Assembly (NCBI RefSeq): GCF_009807035.1
Contig: NZ_WUBI01000006.1
Span: 218,012 to 282,011, forward strand
Direction: 5' to 3'
Origin: Paenibacillus dendrobii
GTDB lineage: Bacteria; Bacillota; Bacilli; Paenibacillales; Paenibacillaceae
Length of the DNA stretch: 64,000 nt
The position numbers were made by a program, and so were the translations under genes. The notes under the pieces were generated by a model that saw only the letters and a list, made by a program, of their open reading frames with translations, was not told the DNA's origin and did no database searches. Positions within the stretch are counted from its first letter, which is position 1, and every line of letters starts with the position of its first letter. This document shows positions 16,758 to 25,067 of the stretch, piece by piece.

Positions 16758-19097
16758 ATGAATAACTTGAAGCTTTGGTATTCATGTCCAGCATCGGGCT
16801 GGACGCAAGGGCTGCCTATAGGAAACGGGAGAATCGGCGGTGTCGTGATCTCTGCGCCGGGGCGCGAAGTTTATAGCCTGACGGAAGTGACCTATTGGTC
16901 CGGGCAGGCGGAACCTGGGCACGGCCGCTCTAATAAGAAGGAGGACCTGGAGCGGATGCGCGAACGTTTTTTTGCAGGCGATTACCGCGGCGGTGACCGG
17001 CTGGCAAAAGAGCATCTGCAGCCGCCCAAGCACAACTTCGGCACGAATTTGAGCTTATGCGACATCGTTCTTGATTTTGAAGAAGACGGCATGGGCGGGG
17101 AAGCGGCGTTCAGACGGGAGCTGGATTTGCTGGAGGCCGTCGCGCGCTCGTCCGGCACGCTGAACGGTTTCGGCATGGCCAGGGAAACCTTTGCTACGCA
17201 TGCCGATGATCTTATGGTATCACATATACAAACCGGGAACCCGAAGGGAATGTCGTTCACCCTCCAGGTGGAGGGACGGACGGGCGAAATCGCATGCAGC
17301 AGCGAGGAGGAAAATACCCTGGTCTTCTCGGGGAAAGCGGTAGAAGATATGCACAGTGACGGGACATGCGGGGTGTCCTGCCGGGGATTGGTGCATGTGG
17401 CCATACGCAGCGGATCCGTGTCTGCCGCAGCCGGAGTTATCCGGGTAGAGAACGCAGAAGAGGCGTGGATCTATACCGCGGTCAACACCGATTATCGCCA
17501 GGAGGACGAAGCTTGGAAGGATAAGTGCTTCCGGCAGCTGGAACAGGCTCTTGAGAAGGGGGGTGAACAGCTCAAGGAGCGCCATCTCGCCGATTACCGG
17601 CCGCTGTATGAACGGGTGAAGCTGGATCTCGGCCGTTCCGAGCACTCCGCCCTTCCTACGGATGAGCGGCTCCGCCGGTTTAAGGCCGGACTTACGGACG
17701 ATCCGCAGTTATATACGCTTTTCTTCCAATATGGCCGATACCTGATGATTGCAGGTTCACGGTCCGACTCCCCGCTGCCTCTTCACCTGCAGGGAATTTG
17801 GAATGACGGGGAAGCCAACCGGATGGCTTGGAGCTGCGATTATCACCTGGACATGAACACGCAGATGAACTATTACCCGACGGAAATCGCCAATTTGGGC
17901 GAAAGCCATGAGCCTCTGATGCGCTATATCCGGGACCTGGCTGAAGCGGGGCGTTCCGCGGCACGCCAATATTATGACGCCGATGGCTGGGTTGCCCACG
18001 TATTCTCCAACGCCTGGGGATTCAGTTCGCCCGGCTGGGAGACGTCATGGGGACTTAACGTGACGGGCGGCCTGTGGATTGCGACTCATATGATGGAACA
18101 TTATGACTACGGGCTGGACAACGCTTTCCTTGCGGAAGAAGCGTATCCGGTGCTCAAGGAAGCGGCCGCCTTTTTCATGGATTACATGACTGTTCATCCG
18201 GAGCATGGCTGGCTTGTGACCGGGCCTTCGAACTCGCCGGAGAACAGTTTCTATCCGGGGGCTCCCGAAGACGGCGCACAGCAGCTGTCCATGGGATCCA
18301 CCATGGATCAGGTGCTGGTGAATGACCTGCTGGCCTTCTGCCTGAGAACGGCGAGAAGGCTGGATGTGGACAAGGAGCTGCAGCGGCTGTGGGAGTCCGC
18401 TTTGTCCCAGCTGCCTCCGCTGCAAATCGGCAAGCGCGGCCAGCTGCAGGAGTGGCTGGAGGATTTCGGGGAAGCACAGCCGGAGCACCGTCATTTGGCG
18501 CATCTGTTCGCCCTCTATCCGGGCAGCCAGATCACGCCGCATCATACGCCGGAGCTCGGCGCGGCAGCCAGGGTAACCTTGAACAACCGGATGGAGAGAA
18601 TCGATCTGGAAGACGTGGAATTCACGGCGGCATTGTTCGGGTTGTTTTTCGCCCGGCTGCATGACGGCAACCATGCGGAGTATCACATCTCCCATCTGAT
18701 CGGGGAACTTTGCTTCGATAACCTGCTGACCTATTCCAAGTCCGGCATCGCTGGGGCTGAGACGAATATTTTCGTTATCGACGGGAACTTCGGCGGAACG
18801 GCGGCGATCGCGGAACTGCTCCTGCAAAGCCATGAAGGCGAGGTTCATCTGCTGCCGGCGCTGCCTGAGGGCTGGATGGAGGGCTCGGTGCAAGGCCTCA
18901 GAGCCAAAGGCAATCTCGAGGTGGCTATGGACTGGAAGAACGGCGCATTGGTCCATGCCGTGATCAAGGCCTATTCGTCCGGAACGGTGAAGGTGTACAG
19001 CGGGTCCAACATCGTGACGCTGAACGTCGAACCCGGGGGCGTATACGGTTTGGACGGGCAGCCGAGAACGCCGGTATCCCGCGAATCCGGAAGCTGA
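16758..19097 (+). CDS. GH95 alpha-L-fucosidase
   Basis: A 779-residue intracellular inverting glycosidase, the usual GH95 length. The N-terminal domain begins LWYSCPASGWTQGLPIGNGRIGG, and the alpha/alpha-barrel contains WSCDYHLDMNTQMNYYP, PEHRHLAHLFALYPG and DGNFGGTAAIAELLLQSH, all GH95 landmarks that hold the Glu, Asn and Asp residues used in catalysis. It removes alpha-1,2-linked fucose (or galactose in plant-type members) from oligosaccharides. The ATG with GGAGG nine bases upstream is used rather than an earlier TTG. It follows the GH151-like gene by 59 bases and ends at a terminator. Confidence 0.92.
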   Translation: MNNLKLWYSCPASGWTQGLPIGNGRIGGVVISAPGREVYSLTEVTYWSGQAEPGHGRSNKKEDLERMRERFFAGDYRGGDRLAKEHLQPPKHNFGTNLSLCDIVLDFEEDGMGGEAAFRRELDLLEAVARSSGTLNGFGMARETFATHADDLMVSHIQTGNPKGMSFTLQVEGRTGEIACSSEEENTLVFSGKAVEDMHSDGTCGVSCRGLVHVAIRSGSVSAAAGVIRVENAEEAWIYTAVNTDYRQEDEAWKDKCFRQLEQALEKGGEQLKERHLADYRPLYERVKLDLGRSEHSALPTDERLRRFKAGLTDDPQLYTLFFQYGRYLMIAGSRSDSPLPLHLQGIWNDGEANRMAWSCDYHLDMNTQMNYYPTEIANLGESHEPLMRYIRDLAEAGRSAARQYYDADGWVAHVFSNAWGFSSPGWETSWGLNVTGGLWIATHMMEHYDYGLDNAFLAEEAYPVLKEAAAFFMDYMTVHPEHGWLVTGPSNSPENSFYPGAPEDGAQQLSMGSTMDQVLVNDLLAFCLRTARRLDVDKELQRLWESALSQLPPLQIGKRGQLQEWLEDFGEAQPEHRHLAHLFALYPGSQITPHHTPELGAAARVTLNNRMERIDLEDVEFTAALFGLFFARLHDGNHAEYHISHLIGELCFDNLLTYSKSGIAGAETNIFVIDGNFGGTAAIAELLLQSHEGEVHLLPALPEGWMEGSVQGLRAKGNLEVAMDWKNGALVHAVIKAYSSGTVKVYSGSNIVTLNVEPGGVYGLDGQPRTPVSRESGS

Positions 19098-19133
19098 CCC
19101 GCCGTTTTGTTCCCCATGAGCCCAAATGAGCCC

Positions 19134-19172
19134 AAAAGACAACTGCAGCAAGAGGCTGCGGTTGTCTTTTCT
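19134..19172 (+). terminator. Rho-independent terminator
   Basis: AAAGACAACTGCAG pairs with GCTGCGGTTGTCTTT with one mismatch, then Ts. It ends the fucosidase transcript. Confidence 0.85.
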
Positions 19173-19208
19173 TGCTTGATTCCAATCATCTTCAGGGAGG
19201 AGAAGCCT

Positions 19209-19432
19209 ATACCGTCAAAACACTCGAACACATTCCGCAAATTTCTCGTTTCGTACCTGATTATTCTGATCATTCCAAGTCTTGCCGGTTATGTGTCTTA
19301 CCGCACGTCCATTTCGGTTACTGAGACCATATCCATCGAGAACCGGCCGCATCTTCCGCGGTGCTGCGGAACAAATTCGTCATCGCGAACAATGCCAGCC
19401 AGCCATTCGAGTATTTGGATCAATCTATCTTA
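19209..19432 (+). pseudogene. remnant of a membrane-anchored AraC-type regulator (N-terminus)
   Basis: An AGGGAGGAG ribosome site is followed at the right distance by ATA where ATG is expected, then PSKHSNTFRKFLVSYL and IILIIPSLAGYVSYRTS, the first membrane helix of the large two-helix AraC regulators common in Paenibacillus. The frame then breaks and a short unrelated-frame segment runs into a terminator. The sensor, second helix and DNA-binding domain are gone. Such regulators usually sit beside sugar importers, as here. Confidence 0.6.
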
Positions 19433-19434
19433 AA

Positions 19435-19461
19435 AAGCCTGGCCGTTGGCCAGGCTTCTTT
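19435..19461. terminator. Rho-independent terminator, bidirectional
   Basis: AAGCCTGGCC pairs perfectly with GGCCAGGCTT around GTT, with an A tract before and T tract after. It can stop the minus-strand permease transcript as well. Confidence 0.85.
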
Positions 19462-19539
19462 TCCAATATACAAACTTGCTTACGAAACAATCTCTTACGA
19501 GACAATCAAAAGGCTCCTGCATCAAGCGAATCCACAAAG

Positions 19540-20433
19540 CTAACTCTTGATCGCCCCCATCATGATGCCTTTGACAAAATATTTCTGCACGAACGGATAC
19601 ACCATGATGATCGGCAGCGTGGCCACCATGGTCACCGCCATCCGAATGCTCTCGCTGGATACCGGTATACGCTTGGAGCTCTGAGCGAGCTGCTGGGCGT
19701 CCGACATCATGCTGGCCGTCTGGAACTGGTTCAGGATTTTGACCAGCACCGCCTGCAGCGTTTTCAGATCCGGCTTGTACGTGTACACATACGAATCATA
19801 CCAGGAGTTCCAGTGGCCGATGGCCAAAAACAGGCCGATGGTCGCCAGTACGGGTACGCACAGCGGCATGATGATGCGGAAGAAAATCTGCAGGTCGTTG
19901 GCGCCGTCGATTTTGGACGACTCCTCGATTTCGCCCGGGATTTGCTCGATGAAGGTGCGGACCAGAATCATGAGGAAGACGCCGATTAGACCCGGGAAAA
20001 TGTACACCCAGAAGGAATCGATTAATCCGACAGATTTGATGACCATATAGGTCGGGATCAGACCGCCGCCGAAATACATCGTGAAGACGAAGAAGAAGGA
20101 AAAGAATCTCCAGCCGAGCAGGGTGCGTTTGCTGAGCGCATACGCAAGCATCGAGATGCAGAAGATGGACAAGGCCGTTCCGACCACTGTCCGCAGGACA
20201 GTGACTTTGATGGCGCTCCAGATTTCCGGGTTGCGGAAGATCGTGATATAGCTTTCAAACGTAGGCATTCGCGGCCAGAAATACAAGCTGCCCTTTAACG
20301 TATCCGTCGCGTCGTTGAGCGAAATCACGAGAATATTCCAGAACGGGTAGAACGTGACCAGAAAGATGACGGCCAGGAATACATACAGGGAGCCGTCGAA
20401 TATCCGCTCGGCGACCGATTTGCTGTTTTTCAT
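19540..20433 (-). CDS. carbohydrate ABC importer permease (LplC/YtcP-like)
   Basis: A 297-residue inner-membrane permease of the CUT1 family with six predicted helices. The EAA loop that docks the ATPase reads EIEESSKIDGA followed by a conserved MPLCVPVLATIGLF helix. It follows the second permease gene by 20 bases in the same transcript, with GGAGGT as ribosome site. The pair has no ATPase gene nearby; the matching solute-binding lipoprotein is probably the one encoded at 25068 on the other strand. Long-chain oligosaccharide import is the usual role of this subgroup. Confidence 0.92.
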   Translation of the reverse strand: MKNSKSVAERIFDGSLYVFLAVIFLVTFYPFWNILVISLNDATDTLKGSLYFWPRMPTFESYITIFRNPEIWSAIKVTVLRTVVGTALSIFCISMLAYALSKRTLLGWRFFSFFFVFTMYFGGGLIPTYMVIKSVGLIDSFWVYIFPGLIGVFLMILVRTFIEQIPGEIEESSKIDGANDLQIFFRIIMPLCVPVLATIGLFLAIGHWNSWYDSYVYTYKPDLKTLQAVLVKILNQFQTASMMSDAQQLAQSSKRIPVSSESIRMAVTMVATLPIIMVYPFVQKYFVKGIMMGAIKS

Positions 20434-20453
20434 ATCTGTACCTCCGGGGGGGA

Positions 20454-21425
20454 TTAGAATAAGGATTGGCCGTTGAGCCTTTTGGCAATGGAGTTCACGA
20501 TCATCACGATCACGAAGGCGACGACGGAGCTGAACATGCCGACCGCGGACGCATACGAGAACATGCCGTTTTGGATGCCGTAGCGGAACGAATAGGTGGA
20601 CAGGACGTCGGAATAGTCGCGCGTCAGATCGTTGCCGAGCAGGAAGTGCTGGTCGAATCCGGCATTCAATATGCCTCCAAGGGCCAGAATGAGCAAGATC
20701 ACGATCGTCGGTTTCAGGTGCGGCAGCGTGATGTAGCGGATCTGCTTGAAGCGGCTTGCGCCGTCCACCTTGGCGGCCTCGTACAGCTCCTGGTTGATGG
20801 AGGAAATGGCCGCCAAATACATGATGGAGTTATAACCCATGTCCTTCCACGTATTGCCGAGCGCCACGATCCACCAGAAGTAAGGTCCATGCTGCAGGAA
20901 TAGAACGCTTTCACTCGTGATATGAAAGAACTTTAAAATGCCATTGATTGCGCCGTCCGACGACAGCAGCGTCACGATAATGTTCGCCGCGATAACCCAG
21001 GATATGAAATAGGGAAGATAAGAAGCGGTCTGCACCGTTTTTTTGAAACGGACGCTCTTGATTTCGTTGATCGCAATGGCGATCAGGATCGGCATCGGAA
21101 AAGAAAACAGCAGGGTGATGAGGGTGGATGCCAGCGTATTCCGCATTACGATCAGAAAGTCGCCGTTATTGAAAAAATATTGGAACCATTTGAGACCCAC
21201 GAATTCGCTGTGGAACAGGGTATGCCAGAAGCCGCCCAGCGTTGGTTGGTAATTGACGAAGGACATGTACAATCCGACCATGGGGGTGTACGCAAATATG
21301 AGAGCCCACACGAGAGCGGGCAACATCATGAGGAACAAAAATTTTTGCTGCTTCAGCGTCATCCATAGCTTTCGCCGCGGGATGGGGAATTCGGTTCTTT
21401 CCTGTAACGCCAGTTCGGTTTTCAT
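20454..21425 (-). CDS. carbohydrate ABC importer permease (LplB/YteP-like)
   Basis: A 323-residue CUT1 permease, first gene of the minus-strand pair. Six membrane helices are visible, with the EAA loop ELYEAAKVDGASRFKQIRYITLP near residue 215-240. The ATG used follows GAGGTG six bases upstream; an ATG five codons earlier lacks a ribosome site. It is transcribed divergently from the response-regulator gene, 171 bases away, so the two-component system probably controls both directions. Confidence 0.92.
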   Translation of the reverse strand: MKTELALQERTEFPIPRRKLWMTLKQQKFLFLMMLPALVWALIFAYTPMVGLYMSFVNYQPTLGGFWHTLFHSEFVGLKWFQYFFNNGDFLIVMRNTLASTLITLLFSFPMPILIAIAINEIKSVRFKKTVQTASYLPYFISWVIAANIIVTLLSSDGAINGILKFFHITSESVLFLQHGPYFWWIVALGNTWKDMGYNSIMYLAAISSINQELYEAAKVDGASRFKQIRYITLPHLKPTIVILLILALGGILNAGFDQHFLLGNDLTRDYSDVLSTYSFRYGIQNGMFSYASAVGMFSSVVAFVIVMIVNSIAKRLNGQSLF

Positions 21426-21560
21426 TGGGACACCTCGCATTTCAAGTTAACTCAAATTATAAGACCCCCAAAAAATGAGTGTCGATATGGCAAAGTAACG
21501 AATGATGCTTGAAAATAACTTTCATTTCTTTGGACCCATAGTTAAGTATCGCGAAAGCAC

Positions 21561-21590
21561 TATAATAGAAAAAAAGATGCTAGGGAGGGG
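21561..21590 (+). promoter_or_regulatory. promoter of the two-component operon
   Basis: TATAAT (21561-21566) is perfect but has no good -35 partner, as expected for an activator-dependent or weak promoter. A GGGAGGGG ribosome site follows before the ATG. Confidence 0.5.
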
Positions 21591-21596
21591 AAGCGG

Positions 21597-23147
21597 ATGT
21601 ACAGCATATTTTTGGTGGATGATGAGGAGCTTGAGCTTGAGATGATGAGAGATTACATTCGATGGGAAGAGATGGGGCTTTATGTCGCGGGCACGGCCGT
21701 TAACGGCAGAGATGCAGCCGAGAAAATCGAAATGATACAGCCGGATATCGTGCTCACCGACGTACAAATGCCGATCATGAATGGTCTCGATCTCGCCAAG
21801 CACATCCGTGAACGCTATGAATGGATGCAGCTCGTGTTCCTAACCGGGCATGATGAATTTAATTACGTCAAATCGGCCCTGAACATGGGAGCCGTTGGAT
21901 ATTTGCTCAAGCCGCTTGATCTCGGCGAAATTGTAAGCGTTATCGAAAAGGTAAAGCATCGATGCGAGGAAGTGCGGATGAAGAACCGATCGATCAAGGT
22001 GACGAGGGCCAATATTATAAGGGAGCTTACCTCTGAGACCAACGAAGACCGCATCGTGAACCTGGCCGCCAGCTTTCGTAAGCTGTCCCGCCATCCGGAG
22101 GATCGCCGCTATTCGCTTGCGCTGCTCCACATCGACGGCAAGAATTCGGATGAAAAGCACTTCTCGGTGGAAGAGGCAGGCAGACGCTTGGGCGATTTCA
22201 TGGAGAACTGGCTGCAGGACAAGAAGCTGGATGCGGACATCGTCACCTTTAAAGAGGGCGAGATAGGCATTTTCATGGATTCGGCCCACCGTCCGGGATA
22301 TTTCGCCTGGGAAGATGCAGCGGCGTTGATCCGGGGAACCTTGCATTTTTCGGTTACGGCTGCGGTGCATGAACAGGAGGAGGAGTTGCCGAAGGTTCAG
22401 CAATTATACAAGCAGGCCAAAATGATTCTGGATGAGCTCTTTTATAAAGGCAGAGATAAAGTCATAACTGCGAAGGATGTACAGACGCAGTGGGAAAGCG
22501 AGGAGGTTCCTCCTTTTGCGGAAACGGACTGGTTCGAAGCGGTCAACCGGCATGATTTGGACGAGGCGCAGCGACTGCTCCGGGAGCATGTGGCTAAGAT
22601 GGTGACGCTGAGAACAGCCAAAAACAAGGTGCGTGACGGCGCGATCCGTCTGATCGAGCATGTGCTGGAACAGATCCACGAGCCAATCCTCGAAAGCAGC
22701 AAAAGGGCCGAGCTTTATCACGACATATACCAATGCGAAACCATTTACGATATCGAAGAGATGGTCTTGGAGGGAGCCCGTCATGCGGTTTCATCCATCC
22801 AGCAGCGGTTTGTGGACAAGAACGCCAAGCTGGTGCATCAGGTTCGGTCCATGATGGATCAGAATTTCCATACGCCGATCACCATCAACAGCTTGTCCGA
22901 TCAGGTGTATCTGTCTCCGAACTATCTGAGATCGATCTTCAAGGAAAAGATGGGCATGACGATCCATGATTATCTAACGAGGATCAGGCTGGATAAAGCG
23001 AAGGAATATCTGGCCGACGAGTCGCTGAAAGTGCAGGATATCGCCCAGAAGGTCGGTTATGAAAGCACGTCCTATTTTATTTCCCTATTCCTGAAAAACC
23101 AAGGAGTCACGCCGAATGAATACCGAAAAAATCTCCTCTTGGGATAG
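21597..23147 (+). CDS. response regulator, receiver plus AraC-type DNA-binding domain (YesN-like)
   Basis: A 516-residue regulator. The receiver domain (1-120) has acidic residues in LVDDEE, phospho-acceptor D55 in LTDVQMP, and the conserved Lys in LLKPLD. A long central region separates it from a C-terminal AraC domain with two helix-turn-helix units (TINSLSDQVYLSPNYLRSIF; VQDIAQKVGYESTSYFISLF). It would be phosphorylated by the kinase encoded next, whose start lies inside this gene, and then activate importer genes on either side. Confidence 0.94.
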   Translation: MYSIFLVDDEELELEMMRDYIRWEEMGLYVAGTAVNGRDAAEKIEMIQPDIVLTDVQMPIMNGLDLAKHIRERYEWMQLVFLTGHDEFNYVKSALNMGAVGYLLKPLDLGEIVSVIEKVKHRCEEVRMKNRSIKVTRANIIRELTSETNEDRIVNLAASFRKLSRHPEDRRYSLALLHIDGKNSDEKHFSVEEAGRRLGDFMENWLQDKKLDADIVTFKEGEIGIFMDSAHRPGYFAWEDAAALIRGTLHFSVTAAVHEQEEELPKVQQLYKQAKMILDELFYKGRDKVITAKDVQTQWESEEVPPFAETDWFEAVNRHDLDEAQRLLREHVAKMVTLRTAKNKVRDGAIRLIEHVLEQIHEPILESSKRAELYHDIYQCETIYDIEEMVLEGARHAVSSIQQRFVDKNAKLVHQVRSMMDQNFHTPITINSLSDQVYLSPNYLRSIFKEKMGMTIHDYLTRIRLDKAKEYLADESLKVQDIAQKVGYESTSYFISLFLKNQGVTPNEYRKNLLLG

Positions 23148-24924
23148 ACTCATCCACATGGCGCCGCCGGTCCGCAGAATAAAGATGAAATTCGCCAATG
23201 TGCGGCTGCGGCATAAGTTTTTCTTCATCTTCTTGCTGGTGATCATCCTGCCTTTTTCGATTCTCGTGTATTATTCTTACACTTCAACGCGGAGCACGAT
23301 TACCGGGCAAACGTATACGGCTTTGGACGTCACGCTGGCGCAGATCAACACGAACGTGGAGAAGAGGCTCGAATATTATAACCAGCTGTCCAACATCCTG
23401 TACATGGATGCGCAGCTTCGCAATTATCTATCAACGGATTACGAGCAGGCGTATTATTACCTGGATGCCTTCCAGTACATTAACCGGACGCTGCCGTCGC
23501 TGATGACCCTGAATTCCAACATTCAGAACATTACGATCTACACGGACAACAAAACGCTATATACCGACGAACAGTACGTGAAATATATGGAAGAACTGCC
23601 GGAGGCTTTGAAAGGGAAGGCGCTGCGTGCAGCCGGAAATACGGTGTATACGCATACGGACGATTATAAGTCCAGCGATGCGCATTTCACCCTCGCCCGT
23701 TCTCTGAGCTACTTCAGTTTGCAGCACCCGTACGGGATTTTGGCATTCGACATTAGCGATAGCGAGCTGTATTCCCTGATCAAAATGGAAAACAACAATA
23801 AGAGCGTGTACATCATTGACGAGGACGGACGTTTGATCAGCACGGGAGATCAGACCCTGAAGTCCAACCGTTTGTATGATTTGTATCCGATTCAGCAGGC
23901 GATGCAGGACAAATCGGGGCATTTTGACCTGAAGACCGGTGGACAGGAGCGTTATTTCACGTATAAAAAGCTGAGCAACGGCTGGAGCACCGTCATCACG
24001 GTCCCTTACGATGAGCTGCTGTCGAGCGCAAACAAGGCAACGAAGAGAATCATCTGGTATTCCGTCATCACGATCGGCATAGCCATCCTGCTGCTGTACA
24101 TCACCACCAAAATGCTGACGAAACGGATCGAGGTTCTGCTGCAGCAGATCCGTAAGGTAGAGCGCGGCGACTTCCGGCTGTCGATCACACCGATGGGCCA
24201 TGACGAGATCGGCCAGCTGTCGTTTGCTTTCAACAAAATGGCCTCGACCATCCAGACTCTCATCCGGGACGTATATATGAAAGAAATCGCGATGAAGGAA
24301 TCGGAGCTGAATACGCTGCAGGCACAGATCAACCCCCATTTCCTGTACAATACGCTGTCTTCGATATCGTCGCTGGCGCTGAAAGAGGGGGCGGGCCAGG
24401 TCCACCGCATGGTGAACTATTTGGCGAAATATTACCGCGTTTCGTTGAACAAGGGGAAGAGGATCATTTTGGTGGAGCAGGAGATCAATCTGGTGAAAAA
24501 TTACGTGGCGATTCAGGACATCCGTTTCCGGGGCAAGCTGCATATGCACTATGACCTGGATGAGGAGCTGTTCCAGCGAACAACGATCAAGCTGATTTTG
24601 CAGCCTTTTATCGAGAACTGCATCAATCATGCGATGTGGGATGAGTCGGGCATTAACATCAACATCAAACTGAAGCGGGACGGCGAGGATATATTGTTGA
24701 AGGTGATCGATGACGGGATTGGCATGACTGCGGAACGGCTGGATCATACCCTCCAAAAAACAGGCAGCGGATCGGGATACGGCATTAAAAATGTGGATGA
24801 CCGGATCAAGCTGACCTACGGCGAGCGATACGGCATCGCCATGTTCAGCAGGCCGGGCATCGGCACGTCGGTTACCATCCGCATTCCCGTCAATCCGTAT
24901 CAGACCATCACCGATATTCGTTGA
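23116..24924 (+). CDS. sensor histidine kinase (YesM-like)
   Basis: A 602-residue membrane kinase. One helix near residue 35-55 (FFFIFLLVIILPFSILVYY) and another near 310-330 flank an extracellular sensor of about 250 residues; a HAMP domain follows, then a His_kinase segment with H408 in INPHFLYNTL, and an HATPase domain with DDGIG and GSGYGIKNV. It overlaps the response-regulator gene by 32 bases in another frame; the start is supported by AAGGAG nine bases upstream. It likely senses the sugar-bound lipoprotein or an external glycan. Confidence 0.94.
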   Translation: MNTEKISSWDRLIHMAPPVRRIKMKFANVRLRHKFFFIFLLVIILPFSILVYYSYTSTRSTITGQTYTALDVTLAQINTNVEKRLEYYNQLSNILYMDAQLRNYLSTDYEQAYYYLDAFQYINRTLPSLMTLNSNIQNITIYTDNKTLYTDEQYVKYMEELPEALKGKALRAAGNTVYTHTDDYKSSDAHFTLARSLSYFSLQHPYGILAFDISDSELYSLIKMENNNKSVYIIDEDGRLISTGDQTLKSNRLYDLYPIQQAMQDKSGHFDLKTGGQERYFTYKKLSNGWSTVITVPYDELLSSANKATKRIIWYSVITIGIAILLLYITTKMLTKRIEVLLQQIRKVERGDFRLSITPMGHDEIGQLSFAFNKMASTIQTLIRDVYMKEIAMKESELNTLQAQINPHFLYNTLSSISSLALKEGAGQVHRMVNYLAKYYRVSLNKGKRIILVEQEINLVKNYVAIQDIRFRGKLHMHYDLDEELFQRTTIKLILQPFIENCINHAMWDESGININIKLKRDGEDILLKVIDDGIGMTAERLDHTLQKTGSGSGYGIKNVDDRIKLTYGERYGIAMFSRPGIGTSVTIRIPVNPYQTITDIR

Positions 24925-25067
24925 ATAGTTACATCCCTTTCGGTCATGAAAGACGTTTTCGACTATGGATTGTAATATTGCGTTATAGATTAATGAACTC
25001 CCCGTTCCTACAATTAGACATGTATTCGGGCACCAGAATATGACGACCTAAGAAAGGGGTTCAGGCA

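Noticed and set aside
18045..19151. 368-codon frame antisense to the GH95 gene
   Set aside because: Lacks a ribosome site and any domain; the sense gene matches a known family throughout.
23557..24756. 399-codon frame antisense to the YesM-like kinase
   Set aside because: Sense strand is an unambiguous kinase; antisense protein is His/Arg/Gln-rich without domains.
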